From Shewanella sp. GD04112 (GTDB lineage: Bacteria > Pseudomonadota > Gammaproteobacteria > Enterobacterales > Shewanellaceae), in contig NZ_JAOEAL010000001.1 of the NCBI RefSeq assembly GCF_029835735.1, positions 2,480,001-2,544,000 of the forward strand: a DNA stretch of 64,000 bases, read 5' to 3'. Of the stretch, positions 51,327 through 60,222 are shown in pieces. Positions within the stretch are counted from its first letter, which is position 1; each line of letters begins with the position of its first letter. The position numbers and the translations under genes are program-made. The notes beneath the pieces are model-generated. The model was not told the origin of the DNA and ran no database searches. It saw only the letters and a list, made by a program, of their open reading frames with translations.

Positions 51327-52520
51327 TTAAAGAACTTGGGCAATCGCTTTACAGATCACAGGCATATTGGTTTTGGTCATACCGGCAACACTAATGCGGC
51401 CTGAGCCGACGATATAAATACCAAACTCGTCTTTTAAGCGTGCAACCTGCTCTTTGTTTAAGCCAGAGAAGCTAAACATACCGTTTTGGCGGGAAATAAA
51501 GCTAAAGTCCTGGGTGACGCCTTCATCCTTTAAGCTTTGGACGAACAGAGTACGCATCTGGGCGATACGTTCACGCATTTCAGTCAACTCTTGTACCCAA
51601 AGTGCTTTTAATGCCGCATCGCTTAAAATGGTGCTAACAATTAACGCACCGTGTGCTGGTGGGTTTGAGTAATTGGCGCGAATAGTACGTTTCACTTGGC
51701 TGAAGGCACGCACCGCTTCATCGGCATTTTGTGCCACTACAGTCACAGCGCCGATACGCTCGTTATAAAGACCAAAGTTTTTAGAGAAAGAGTTAGCCAC
51801 TAACAACTCAGGTACTTTTGCAGCCACTAAACGTAGGCCTGCGGCATCTTCTTCAATCCCAGCACCAAAACCTTGGTAAGCAAAGTCAAACAATGGCACT
51901 AACTGTTTGTCTGCACACAGGTTAGCAACCAATTCCCATTGGGCTAAGGTCAAATCAATACCCGTTGGGTTATGGCAGCAACCGTGCAGTAGAACAATGT
52001 CACCCGCCTGTGCATTGGCGAGATCTGTCATCATGCCATCGAAATCGATATCGTGGGCACTGGCATTGTAGTAACCGTATTCTTTAACCGTTAAACCTGC
52101 AGTTTCAAAAATATTCTGATGGTTCGCCCAAGTTGGGTTACTGACCCACACAGTGCGCGATGGCGTGTTGCGCAGTAGAAACTCGGCGGCAATACGCAGT
52201 GCACCAGTACCACCTGGCGCCTGAGCGGTCGCGGCACGGCCTGACGTCACAAGCGTACTGCCCTCGCCAAATAATAGCTCTTGTACCACGCGGTTATAGG
52301 TTTGAACCCCTTCGATACCTAAATAGTTCTTGGTCTTCTCTTGCTCAAGCAATAGGGCTTCTGCTTTCTTCACTGACTGTAATACTGGAGTCTGCCCTGC
52401 TTCATCCTTATAAATGCCAACACCGAGGTTCACTTTATCTTGGCGTGAATCGGCCTTGAAGGTATCGGTTAAACCAAGGATGGGATCAGCGGGTGCGAGT
52501 ACTACCTGAGAGAAAATCAT
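51327..52520 (-). CDS. Aromatic/aspartate aminotransferase (AspC/TyrB family)
   Basis: The 397-residue PLP enzyme of class Ia starts MIFSQVVLAPADPILGLTD. The family motifs are present: GGTGALRIAAEFLL (cofactor phosphate cup), WVSNPTWANHQNIF, LHGCCHNPTGIDLT, and the PLP lysine in VANSFSKNFGLYNERIG. The substrate arginine is in SGRISVAG near the C-terminus. It should interconvert aspartate or aromatic amino acids with their 2-oxoacids. AspC and TyrB cannot be separated by eye. Confidence 0.92.
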   Translation of the reverse strand: MIFSQVVLAPADPILGLTDTFKADSRQDKVNLGVGIYKDEAGQTPVLQSVKKAEALLLEQEKTKNYLGIEGVQTYNRVVQELLFGEGSTLVTSGRAATAQAPGGTGALRIAAEFLLRNTPSRTVWVSNPTWANHQNIFETAGLTVKEYGYYNASAHDIDFDGMMTDLANAQAGDIVLLHGCCHNPTGIDLTLAQWELVANLCADKQLVPLFDFAYQGFGAGIEEDAAGLRLVAAKVPELLVANSFSKNFGLYNERIGAVTVVAQNADEAVRAFSQVKRTIRANYSNPPAHGALIVSTILSDAALKALWVQELTEMRERIAQMRTLFVQSLKDEGVTQDFSFISRQNGMFSFSGLNKEQVARLKDEFGIYIVGSGRISVAGMTKTNMPVICKAIAQVL

Positions 52521-52775
52521 GACTACTTATCCTAAATGTTCACGTGTAGGGGAAATTCGGCTTATTTATACCACTGTCTTAAGAGGGGGAATAGCGCCTA
52601 TTGCCGCATCTTAAGGAAATAGTTTGCGTATTATGGATTGATTAAAATAAATAACAACTAAATGAGAGATCAATTGTCTTGAGGCTGAAATTTTTGATAA
52701 TTGTGATTTTTAAGAGGCTGATCACTATTTGTTTAAGGATTAATTTGTAGGGGTTAGAACGGGATTTGCGGCAAT

Positions 52776-52803
52776 AAAAAAGGCCTAACATCTGTTAGGC
52801 CTT
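52776..52803 (-). terminator. Terminator of the tRNA operon
   Basis: On the minus strand AAGGCCTAACA and TGTTAGGCCTT form an 11-bp stem followed by six T, 10 bp beyond the tRNA-Leu 3' end. Confidence 0.9.
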
Positions 52804-52813
52804 CTCTATGTTA

Positions 52814-52900
52814 TGGTACCCGAGGCCAGACTTGAACTGGCACGCTGTTACCAGCGAGGGATTTTAAATCCCTTGTGTCTACCGATTCCACCACTCGGGC
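52814..52900 (-). tRNA. tRNA-Leu (anticodon UAA)
   Basis: 87 nt read on the minus strand from GCCCGAGTGG to CCA. Anticodon loop TTTAAAA, a long variable arm (class II), T-loop GTTCAAGTC. The CCA end is encoded. It is the last of three tRNAs, in the same order as E. coli glyW-cysT-leuZ. Confidence 0.95.
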
Positions 52901-52949
52901 AAACTCTTTATATTAACGACGGGAATCGTGTCATTAATACCTTAATCTA

Positions 52950-53023
52950 TGGAGGCGCGACCCGGAGTCGAACCGAGATCGACGGATTTGCAATCCGCAG
53001 CATAGCCATTCTGCCATCGCGCC
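52950..53023 (-). tRNA. tRNA-Cys (anticodon GCA)
   Basis: 74 nt from GGCGCGATGG to CCA on the minus strand. The anticodon stem-loop CGGATTGCAAATCCG gives anticodon GCA, and the T-arm GGTTCGACTCC is normal. Confidence 0.95.
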
Positions 53024-53046
53024 AGATTTCCAAACTCGTAAAGAGT

Positions 53047-53122
53047 TGGAGCGACATATCGGGTTCGAACCGATGACCTATACCTTGGCAAGGTATCGCT
53101 CTACCAACTGAGCTAATGTCGC
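53047..53122 (-). tRNA. tRNA-Gly (anticodon GCC)
   Basis: 76 nt from GCGACATTAGCTCAG to CCA on the minus strand. Anticodon loop TTGCCAA, T-arm GGTTCGAACCC. It is the first gene of the three-tRNA operon. Confidence 0.95.
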
Positions 53123-53363
53123 ATCGATGTCACAGCTTAATGAGTCATTAAGCTTAGGAGTTACGTTGCTACGCTTTCCCCTGACTGCGGATTGGCATTC
53201 TACCGATTTAACCTTCAGAGTCAATCAACAAATTTGAAATATTGCGCTTAGAAGCACTGTTTGCCCAATATTCAGCCACAGAGATAAAAACTTGCCGATG
53301 GAATAATCAATTTGATGATTTTCTTTGCAACAACAAGAGTTGAAGTGATGTTACCCAGCCTTA
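53123..53363. other. Intergenic upstream of tRNA operon
   Basis: It should hold the tRNA promoter. No gene was seen before the IS3 remnant begins. Confidence 0.4.
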
Positions 53364-53373
53364 TCAACGCTAT

Positions 53374-53820
53374 TTAGGACGGGTCAAGTGGTAGATAGGT
53401 AATATCCGCCACCCAGACTTGTTCTGAGCGGCTGATGTCCACTTGCTGCTCGCTGGGCTTAAGCAAGTTGGGATGACACCTAAATCGATGATGGCTATGG
53501 GTCGTTTTATGGTACGCCCGCTTAGGCGTGACCAACAAACGATGCGCCCTAAGACAGCGAAATAACCGGTCTCGTCCTATCACTATTTGATGCATTTTGT
53601 TGAGTAAATACTGCAGTTTACGCGTACCGACTCGCGGTTGAAATAACCGTTCATATTGTACTGTTTGCAACACCTGTTGCTCCCTTAGCTCTGAGACGAT
53701 TTGCCGCTGGCATTGCTGATAATACGCCTGACGACTGATGCCAAGATAGCGACAGCATTGGGTGACGCGATAACCTACGTCCGTTTTTTCCTGGAGCGTT
53801 TCGCGGGTGGCTTTTTTACG
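53374..53820 (-). pseudogene. Truncated IS3-family OrfB
   Basis: On the minus strand the frame reads GYRVTQCCRYLGISRQAYYQ, then VGTRKLQYLLN and RLFRCLRAHRLLVTPKRAYH, ending in EQVWVADITYLPL. This is the N-terminal part of IS3 OrfB up to the first catalytic Asp of the DDE domain. It then runs into the second copy of the terminal sequence and stops. The remaining two catalytic residues are missing. Confidence 0.75.
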
Positions 53821-54200
53821 ACGGATATCCCGTAGTCAGTTCTGAGTTTTTCGACAATGGCTTCGAAGAACGCCGCTTTCATGCGGGTATCTTCAAGTTC
53901 GGCTTCGAGGGCTTTTATCTTTTGCTCGGGGGTGAGCGTGGTGGGTTCAGTCATCAACTGTCCTCGCATTGATGTTGGCGGCGTCCCTAGGGACCAATCC
54001 AGTTTACCATGCTTGCGTAACCACACTAACACGGTGGAACAACCTTGAATACCATACTTGTCTTGCGCCTGCTTATAGGTCAGCTCGCCTTTTTCCACTT
54101 GGTCGACAACCGCCAATTTAAAAGCGAGGGAATAATCGCGTTGAGTTCGTTTAATTGTTGAAGTCATTACACTCTCCAAAATGAGTTTGAAAAGTGTCAA
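53775..54200 (-). CDS. IS3-family transposase OrfA
   Basis: The 141-residue protein has a helix-turn-helix (DYSLAFKLAVVDQVEKGEL, then YKQAQDKYGIQGCSTVLVWLR) and a coiled-coil (EQKIKALEAELEDTRMKAAFFEAIV). It is complete, but its catalytic partner orfB is truncated, so it can at most act as a regulator of related elements. The frame opens some codons before the MTSTIKRTQRDYSLAF stretch, which may be the real start. Confidence 0.8.
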   Translation of the reverse strand: MTLFKLILESVMTSTIKRTQRDYSLAFKLAVVDQVEKGELTYKQAQDKYGIQGCSTVLVWLRKHGKLDWSLGTPPTSMRGQLMTEPTTLTPEQKIKALEAELEDTRMKAAFFEAIVEKLRTDYGISVVKKPPAKRSRKKRT

Positions 54201-54226
54201 CGCTATTTAGGACGGGTCAATGTCAT

Positions 54227-54255
54227 AAAAAAAGCGCCCTACTGGGCGCTTTTTC
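54227..54255 (-). terminator. Terminator of the large GAPDH gene
   Basis: AGCGCCC and GGGCGCT stem with TACT loop (plus strand), T-run on the minus strand. The IS3 remnant inserted within 5 bp of it. Confidence 0.85.
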
Positions 54256-54280
54256 TTGGACGTTTTTATGTGCGTAGCGA

Positions 54281-55714
54281 TTATGCTGGCAGAGACAGAG
54301 TCGTCAGGCCTAACATGGTCTGCATAACACCGACGACTTGGCAGCTGTAACCAAATTCGTTGTCATACCATACGTACAGAATGGCACGTTTACCTTCGGC
54401 GATAGTCGCTTGTGAATCAACCACGCCCGCATAGCGAGAACCCACTAAATCGCTTGATACGATTTCAGTTGAGTCTGTGTAATCGATTTGGTTCTGCAAT
54501 GGTGATTGCAGCGCAGTGTCTTTCAGGTATTCGTTCAATTCATCTTTGTTAGTCTCAGCATTGAGGTTCATGCTGATGATCGCCATAGACACGTTTGGTG
54601 TTGGCACGCGAATCGCGTTACCCGTCAGTTTACCCGCTAATACTGGCAGAGCTTTAGCTACGGCTTTAGCCGCGCCCGTTTCAGTGATCACCATGTTTAA
54701 TGGTGCACTGCGACCACGACGGTCAGCACTGTGGTAGTTGTCGATCAGGTTTTGATCGTTCGTGTATGAGTGAATAGTCTCAACGTGACCATTCTCGATA
54801 CCGTACTTGTCGTTTACCGCTTTCAGTACTGGTGTGATGGCGTTAGTGGTACAGCTCGCCGCAGACACAATGATATCTTCTGCAGTGATGTCGCCTTCAT
54901 TCACGCCGTAAACGATGTTCTTGATGGCGCCTTTTGCAGGTGCAGTCAGTAACACTTTGCTCGCACCTGGACTCTTCAAGTGTAAGCCTAAGCCTGCTTC
55001 ATCTTTCCAAATGCCGGTGTTGTCTACCACTAAGGCATCTGTAATACCGTATTTGGTGTAATCCACTTCATCTGGCGAGTTTGCGTAAATAACTTGGATA
55101 TAAGTGCCGTTAGCGATGATAGCGTTGTTCTCTTCATCCACTTCAACTGAACCGTTAAATGGACCATGAACAGAGTCACGACGCAGTAAGCTTGCGCGTT
55201 TTTCTAAATCGCCCTTTTTACCGCCACGTAACACGATAGCGCGCAGTCTTAACTTGTTGCTACGGCCAGTACGTTCGATCAGTAAGCGCGCTAATAAGCG
55301 GCCAATACGACCAAAACCATACAACACTACATCACGCGGGGCGATATCATCAGCATGATCAATCGCCGCCGCTAATTCACGTGCCATATAGCTTTCAATT
55401 TCGTTGGTATCGGTATGTTCAGCCCAGTATTTAACGGCAAGCTTACCAATATCCACTTTACATTGTTTAACTGCGAGTCTGCTTAAGGCTTGAACAAACG
55501 GGAAACTCTCGCGTAAACGTAATTTCTCGCCGACATGACGACGAACTAAACGGTGCGCTTTAATAATCTCAATAGTAGAAGCATTGAGTAATGGCTTACC
55601 ATAAACCACAACTTCGACGCCTTGGTTACGGTACAACTTGCCCAGCAAAGGTTGCATTGCCTCTGCCATTTCAAAACGTTCTTGCCAACTTTGTAGGTGT
55701 TTATCAGCGCTCAT
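54281..55714 (-). CDS. Large-type glyceraldehyde-3-phosphate dehydrogenase
   Basis: The 477-residue protein has an N-terminal extension of about 125 residues not present in ordinary GAPDH, then the NAD(P)-binding start RDVVLYGFGRIGRLLARLL. The catalytic cysteine is in VSAASCTTNAITPVLKAV and the C-terminal VWYDNEFGYSCQVV is intact. Ordinary bacterial GAPDH is about 335 residues. The larger type is common in marine gammaproteobacteria and may favour the gluconeogenic direction or NADP; this is not visible in the sequence. A standard gapA is encoded at 57025 on the other strand. Confidence 0.88.
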   Translation of the reverse strand: MSADKHLQSWQERFEMAEAMQPLLGKLYRNQGVEVVVYGKPLLNASTIEIIKAHRLVRRHVGEKLRLRESFPFVQALSRLAVKQCKVDIGKLAVKYWAEHTDTNEIESYMARELAAAIDHADDIAPRDVVLYGFGRIGRLLARLLIERTGRSNKLRLRAIVLRGGKKGDLEKRASLLRRDSVHGPFNGSVEVDEENNAIIANGTYIQVIYANSPDEVDYTKYGITDALVVDNTGIWKDEAGLGLHLKSPGASKVLLTAPAKGAIKNIVYGVNEGDITAEDIIVSAASCTTNAITPVLKAVNDKYGIENGHVETIHSYTNDQNLIDNYHSADRRGRSAPLNMVITETGAAKAVAKALPVLAGKLTGNAIRVPTPNVSMAIISMNLNAETNKDELNEYLKDTALQSPLQNQIDYTDSTEIVSSDLVGSRYAGVVDSQATIAEGKRAILYVWYDNEFGYSCQVVGVMQTMLGLTTLSLPA

Positions 55715-55920
55715 TTACAGATCCTTTATCTCACTTTTCAATAAAATATATTGAAAGGTTTGAGTAACATGACGAAAAGACCAATAATCTTATGGAGGTT
55801 TTAGGGAAAACCCTGTGTTTTGGTCGGCGCCATTGTAATGAAAACTGACCCAGCTTGCCAGTAAGATATTTTCTGTAAATCTGTAATTTTATTAGAGAAA
55901 ATTGCATTTTGGAGCGTATT

Positions 55921-56811
55921 TTGAGACAAAATCTAGTAATAATTACATCATTTACCCTCGCGATAAGCCTTTTCGGTTGTGATAATGGCCGAAATATCGA
56001 AACGATTTGTAAAAATAATCCTGAAATTTGTGCCGATTTGCATAAGGATGGATGGTGTTTAACCGAGAAAACCCTGCTGATCCAGAGCCGATTCGACCTA
56101 TTAGACAACAAAAATCCTACGGGTAAGCAACTTTATCAACAGTTAACTTACCTTGAAGATTACAGCCGTTGTATTGAATTGGCCTCAGGGGTGCAACATA
56201 TCATCCATACGAATCGCACGGCTGACCGCGCAAGAGCCTTTCGCCTAAGTACAGAAAACCTCAGCCGTCTACAGGAAGAAACCCGCGAACGCCAAGACCC
56301 CTTTATGTCTTACTATCAATGGACACGTTTTGCCGACACTGATGCCTTAAACCGACTATTAGCGCAAGAAAATGCTGGTGAAGTCACAGAGCCTTTTCTC
56401 TTAGCTCAAATCGCCACCTATTACAGCAATCGAAATGCCATCAAAGCGCAACAACTCTATCTTAAAGTGTTTGCAGAAATTCAATATGCCGACTTTGATC
56501 CCAACTGGTTGCTTGGGCTCGCCTCAGCCTATCGTCAAACCCAAGCGTTTGAAAAAACATATATGCTGACCAAAGCCAATTTACTACTTACGCAGCAGAA
56601 GTATTCTGAAGATAAGATGCTAGCCTTAATCGGTGGCGACAAGACGCTTGCGGCCAAATTAGATCAATACGCCCAGAACTTAATCGACGCGTTAGAAGAT
56701 GGCCTCTATTCAACCAGTCCGGTTGCGCTCTGGCTTGCTCCGCCCCAGACGGAGGTCACACCGCCTGCGGCAACAACAACTGTCGAGCCAGAGAAGCCAA
56801 ATTCGCCTTAA
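55921..56811 (+). CDS. DUF2989 lipoprotein
   Basis: The 296-residue protein begins (TTG at 55921, 7 nt after GGAG) MRQNLVIITSFTLAISLFGC, a lipoprotein signal with the lipobox LFGC. It then has NGRNIETICKNNPEICADLH and a helical body with TPR-like helices (LAQIATYYSNRNAIKAQQLY, WLLGLASAYRQ), and a Pro/Thr/Ala-rich tail. This matches the DUF2989 family of Shewanella and relatives. Function is unknown; membrane-anchored. It is divergent from the large GAPDH gene. Confidence 0.75.
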   Translation: MRQNLVIITSFTLAISLFGCDNGRNIETICKNNPEICADLHKDGWCLTEKTLLIQSRFDLLDNKNPTGKQLYQQLTYLEDYSRCIELASGVQHIIHTNRTADRARAFRLSTENLSRLQEETRERQDPFMSYYQWTRFADTDALNRLLAQENAGEVTEPFLLAQIATYYSNRNAIKAQQLYLKVFAEIQYADFDPNWLLGLASAYRQTQAFEKTYMLTKANLLLTQQKYSEDKMLALIGGDKTLAAKLDQYAQNLIDALEDGLYSTSPVALWLAPPQTEVTPPAATTTVEPEKPNSP

Positions 56812-56956
56812 CTTGCGTTTTGAAGAACGTCGGCAAAATGTTTGCCACCTTGTAATTTTTTACCCAAATACAGCGCTGAAAATGGTGTTTTCGCGAGCAA
56901 TGTAAAAAAAAACACCTAATTTGTTAACCGAATCCCGGCAAAATTGCCGAATTCAC

Positions 56957-56984
56957 TTGACGATAGCTGTCAGTTTGGTAATTT
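56957..56984 (+). promoter_or_regulatory. Candidate gapA promoter
   Basis: TTGACG at 56957-56962 and TAATTT at 56979-56984 with a 16-bp spacer, 40 bp upstream of the gapA start. Confidence 0.5.
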
Positions 56985-57024
56985 TACTACCAGTTGAATT
57001 TTATAATCACCAGAGGGATATGAG

Positions 57025-58035
57025 ATGACTATCCGTGTAGCAATAAATGGTTATGGCCGTATCGGTAGAAACGTATTACGCGCCCTGTATGAAAGCGAAA
57101 AAGCTTACCCAATCAAAATTGTTGCCATCAACGATTTAGGCGACGCTTCAATCAACGCTCACCTGACAAAATACGATTCTGTACATGGTCGTTTCAATGC
57201 CAAAGTTGAGCATGATGCTGAAGCAATTTATGTCAACGGCGACAAGATCCTCACCTTCCAAGAACGCGATCCAGGTAAATTACCTTGGGGCGACTTACAA
57301 GTTGACGTCGTGTTCGAATGTACTGGTATCTTCACTTCTAAAGAATCTGTACAGCCACATTTAGCGGCGGGCGCGAAGAAAGTCATTATTTCTGCACCAG
57401 GTAAAAACGTTGATGCAACCGTCGTTTACGGTGTGAACAACAATGTGTTGACCGCGGATATGACAGTTATCTCTAATGCTTCATGTACCACTAACTGTTT
57501 AGCGCCTTTCGCTAAGCCGTTAAATGACGAAATTGGTATCGAATCTGGTCTGATGACCACCATTCATGCTTACACCAACGATCAACGTTTATCTGACGTA
57601 TACCACACAGATTTACGCCGTGCCCGCGCTGCAGCACTGTCAATGATCCCAACTAAAACTGGCGCTGCCGCGGCAGTAGGTTTAGTTGTACCTGAATTGC
57701 AAGGTAAATTCGATGGTTTAGCAGTACGTGTACCGACTGTTAACGTGTCTTTAGTGGATTTATCTTTCATTGCTGCACGTGATACTACTGTTGAAGAAGT
57801 TAACGCCATTATCGAACGTGCCGCTGCTGTTGCGCCACTGAGCGAAGTGTTAGCGGTTAACAAAGAGCCACTGGTGTCTATCGACTTTAACCACAATGCA
57901 TTTTCATCTAACTTTGATGCAACGCAAACCCGCGTTAACGGCCGTTTAGTTAAAGTAATGGCATGGTACGATAACGAATGGGGCTTCAGTAACCGTATGT
58001 TAGATAACGCGGTTGCGCTGATGAACGCGAAGTAA
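57025..58035 (+). CDS. gapA: Glyceraldehyde-3-phosphate dehydrogenase
   Basis: The 336-residue enzyme oxidises glyceraldehyde-3-phosphate with NAD and phosphate in glycolysis. The Rossmann start RVAINGYGRIGRNVLRAL, the catalytic cysteine in SNASCTTNCLAPF, the base histidine region TTIHAYTNDQRLSD, and the C-terminal MAWYDNEWGFSNRMLD are all present. Length is standard. A GAGGG ribosome site is upstream of ATG. A strong intrinsic terminator follows. It may also be close to an Epd-type enzyme, but the motifs do not decide it. Confidence 0.92.
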   Translation: MTIRVAINGYGRIGRNVLRALYESEKAYPIKIVAINDLGDASINAHLTKYDSVHGRFNAKVEHDAEAIYVNGDKILTFQERDPGKLPWGDLQVDVVFECTGIFTSKESVQPHLAAGAKKVIISAPGKNVDATVVYGVNNNVLTADMTVISNASCTTNCLAPFAKPLNDEIGIESGLMTTIHAYTNDQRLSDVYHTDLRRARAAALSMIPTKTGAAAAVGLVVPELQGKFDGLAVRVPTVNVSLVDLSFIAARDTTVEEVNAIIERAAAVAPLSEVLAVNKEPLVSIDFNHNAFSSNFDATQTRVNGRLVKVMAWYDNEWGFSNRMLDNAVALMNAK

Positions 58036-58050
58036 TCATTCTTCTTTATC

Positions 58051-58079
58051 AAAAAGCCCCGCTCTTGCGGGGCTTTTTT
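58051..58079 (+). terminator. Intrinsic terminator after gapA
   Basis: AGCCCCGC and GCGGGGCT stem, TCTT loop, T-run of six. Confidence 0.9.
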
Positions 58080-58159
58080 ATACCGATTTCACGGCTCATT
58101 AATCCACTGTCGTTACCAATGCGAGTATTTCGCCGCTAACAACTGAATGTGGCGATACA

Positions 58160-58672
58160 TTAATTGATAATACCGCAGGCTACACGCGCACCGCCGCCAC
58201 CTAAAGGCGCTGGGTGATCGGAATGGTTGTCACCACCGGCATGGATCATGATCGCATGGCCTTTAAGATCACCCATTTTTAAGCGCGGTGCCAGCACGGC
58301 CTGGCTAGCAGCACCGTCTGCATCGACAAACAATGGTGGCAGATCGCCTAAATGCCCTTCTCCCCATGGCGTGCCGTGGGCCTTCGTGGCGGCAGGATCA
58401 TAGTGTCCACCTGCCGCGCCAGCAGGGACGATTTTTCCGTCCTTTTCCTTTGGATCACAGCTGCCGTTCTCATGTAGATGGAAACCATGTAATCCCGGCA
58501 TTAAGCCTTTAAGTGATGGCGTAAATACCACTCCATACTGCGACTCAGAAATGGTCACTTGACCGACACTTTCACCCACGCCTTTTTCGTTGACAAGATT
58601 CATTGGCACACTCACGTCTGCAAATGCACTGGCAGCAGACATTGATGCAAGCAGTAACACGATGTTTTTCAT
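58160..58672 (-). CDS. sodC: Periplasmic Cu/Zn superoxide dismutase
   Basis: The 170-residue precursor from ATG 58672 has a signal peptide (MKNIVLLLASMSAASAFA). Its copper and zinc histidines are in GLHGFHLHENGSC, GGHYDPAATKAHG and GEGHLGDLP, and the last copper ligand is in HAMIMIHAGGDNHSDHP-type sequence (KGHAIMIHAG here). The disulfide cysteines (NGSC and VACGI) are present. It removes superoxide in the periplasm. The open frame starts 27 nt earlier, but that would spoil the signal peptide. Confidence 0.93.
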   Translation of the reverse strand: MKNIVLLLASMSAASAFADVSVPMNLVNEKGVGESVGQVTISESQYGVVFTPSLKGLMPGLHGFHLHENGSCDPKEKDGKIVPAGAAGGHYDPAATKAHGTPWGEGHLGDLPPLFVDADGAASQAVLAPRLKMGDLKGHAIMIHAGGDNHSDHPAPLGGGGARVACGIIN

Positions 58673-58910
58673 ACCCTTCTCCATGGTTATCTTATACAAA
58701 ATTGCATGAACACAGCGCAGTGAGTGAACTCACCTACGCTTTGCTATATCAAATTTAGGCCAACAACACCGATCCAGTAACTAAAAGAGCGTGTATTTCT
58801 TTAAATTGAAGCATATATGCATCTATGAAGAATGGCGTCTAAAAGCTAGCGCACCTTATTAAGCACATACTTAGCAGCTTAGCTGCTGATCAATTTGAAC
58901 CGATACAAAA

Positions 58911-58937
58911 ATCCCCGCCAAGTGGCAGGGATTTCAT
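58911..58937 (-). terminator. Terminator after nadA (minus strand)
   Basis: ATCCCTGCC and GGCGGGGAT pair with one mismatch around ACTT and are followed by T-rich sequence on the minus strand. Confidence 0.75.
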
Positions 58938-58963
58938 TTTTCGTGAGTGTTATGAACGCTTAA

Positions 58964-60037
58964 TTAAGCGTTGCCTTTCATTTTCATATTCAGTGTCTTA
59001 GCGAAATCGAGCATACGGGTCAGCGGGATTAAGGCTTTCACGCGTAAATCTTCATCGACAAAGATTTCGTGAGTCGTTTTGTCGCTGTTACTTAAAGACG
59101 CTTCAATCGCCTTTAAGCCGTTCATTGCCATCCATGGACAGTGGGCACAGCTCTTACAGGTGGCACCATTACCGCCAGTAGGCGCTTCAATCAGTGTTTT
59201 ACCCGGCGCCGCTTGTTGCATTTTATAGAAAATACCGCGATCGGTCGCCACAATAAAACGCTCGTTGGCCATGGTTTGCGCAGCTTTGATCAACTGGCTG
59301 GTGGAGCCGACAGCATCCGCCATCGCCACCACACTCGCGGGTGACTCTGGGTGTACTAGAATCGCCGCATCGGGGTATACACGCTTTAAATCACGCAGCG
59401 CATTGGCCTTAAACTCATCATGAACAATACAGTCGCCCTGCCACATCAACATCTCGGCGCCGGTTTGTTTGGCAATATAGCTGCCTAAATGACGGTCTGG
59501 GCCCCAAATGATTTTTTTACCTTCGCTGTCTAAGTGCTCAACGATTTCAAGGGCAATACTTGAGGTGACCACCCAATCGGCACGGGCTTTTACCGCCGCC
59601 GAAGTGTTGGCATAAACGACCACGGTATGGTCAGGATGCGCATCACAGAAGGCGCTGAATTTATCGATGGGGCAACCTAAGTCCAATGAACAGGTCGCCT
59701 CCAAGGTCGGCATCAGAATGGTTTTTTCTGGGCTTAAGATTTTGGCTGTTTCACCCATAAATTTCACCCCGGCGACGATTAACGTCTTAGCGGGATGATC
59801 GCGGCCAAAGCGCGCCATTTCGAGTGAGTCGGAAACACAACCGCCGGTTTCTTCGGCCAGCGCTTGAATTTCAGGGTCGGTATAATAATGGGCAACCAAT
59901 ACCGCATCTTTTTCAATCAGCAGCTGCTTGATACGAGCCTTGTAGTCCGCCTTTTCGGCATCGGACAGAGGAATTGGCTTAGGCGGAAACGGATAATCAA
60001 TAGTTTCGATTGTTGGGGCAAATGGGCTGGGGCTCAT
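58964..60037 (-). CDS. nadA: Quinolinate synthase
   Basis: The 357-residue [4Fe-4S] enzyme condenses iminoaspartate with dihydroxyacetone phosphate to quinolinate in NAD synthesis. Motifs include VLVAHYYTDPEIQALAEE, the three cluster cysteines in TLEATCSLDLGCP (near 115-120), the WQGDCIVHDEF segment and CKSCAHCPWMAMN near the C-terminus. Length is normal. Its upstream region on the minus strand was hit by the IS4 element 90 bp away, possibly separating it from original promoter or neighbour sequence. Confidence 0.95.
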   Translation of the reverse strand: MSPSPFAPTIETIDYPFPPKPIPLSDAEKADYKARIKQLLIEKDAVLVAHYYTDPEIQALAEETGGCVSDSLEMARFGRDHPAKTLIVAGVKFMGETAKILSPEKTILMPTLEATCSLDLGCPIDKFSAFCDAHPDHTVVVYANTSAAVKARADWVVTSSIALEIVEHLDSEGKKIIWGPDRHLGSYIAKQTGAEMLMWQGDCIVHDEFKANALRDLKRVYPDAAILVHPESPASVVAMADAVGSTSQLIKAAQTMANERFIVATDRGIFYKMQQAAPGKTLIEAPTGGNGATCKSCAHCPWMAMNGLKAIEASLSNSDKTTHEIFVDEDLRVKALIPLTRMLDFAKTLNMKMKGNA

Positions 60038-60190
60038 AACAAATCCATCAGGATAACAACGTTCGCGAATTATACGTAATTGGGATCAAAAGATTAACCC
60101 ATTTATGGCCTGCGAATAAAAAAGGACGCTAAATTGCGTAATGCCGATCAGTTAAGCCAGAACACTTGACGATCTCATTGAAAAGATCAA

Positions 60191-60222
60191 AATCCGATGA
60201 CCACTCGTCATCGGATTTTTTT
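60191..60222 (+). terminator. Stem-loop with T-run directly before the IS4 transposase start
   Basis: AATCCGATGA and TCATCGGATT (10 bp) around CCACTCG, followed by T's ending at the ATG. It can stop incoming transcripts and hide the start region, protecting against transposase expression from outside promoters. Confidence 0.75.

Larger units (their letters stand above)
53364..54222 (-). mobile_element. Decayed IS3-family element with a duplicated terminal sequence
   Basis: The sequence TCAACGCTATTTAGGACG plus GGTCAA occurs at both edges, in direct rather than inverted orientation. On the minus strand the 54222 copy is the true left terminus (TGACCCGTCCTAAATAGCG) ahead of orfA. The 53364-53387 copy abuts a truncated orfB. 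The element is broken. Confidence 0.7.

Noticed and set aside
60166..60222. Longer IS4 transposase start
   Set aside because: It would translate through the 10-bp hairpin; IS4 transposases begin at the equivalent of the ATG at 60223.
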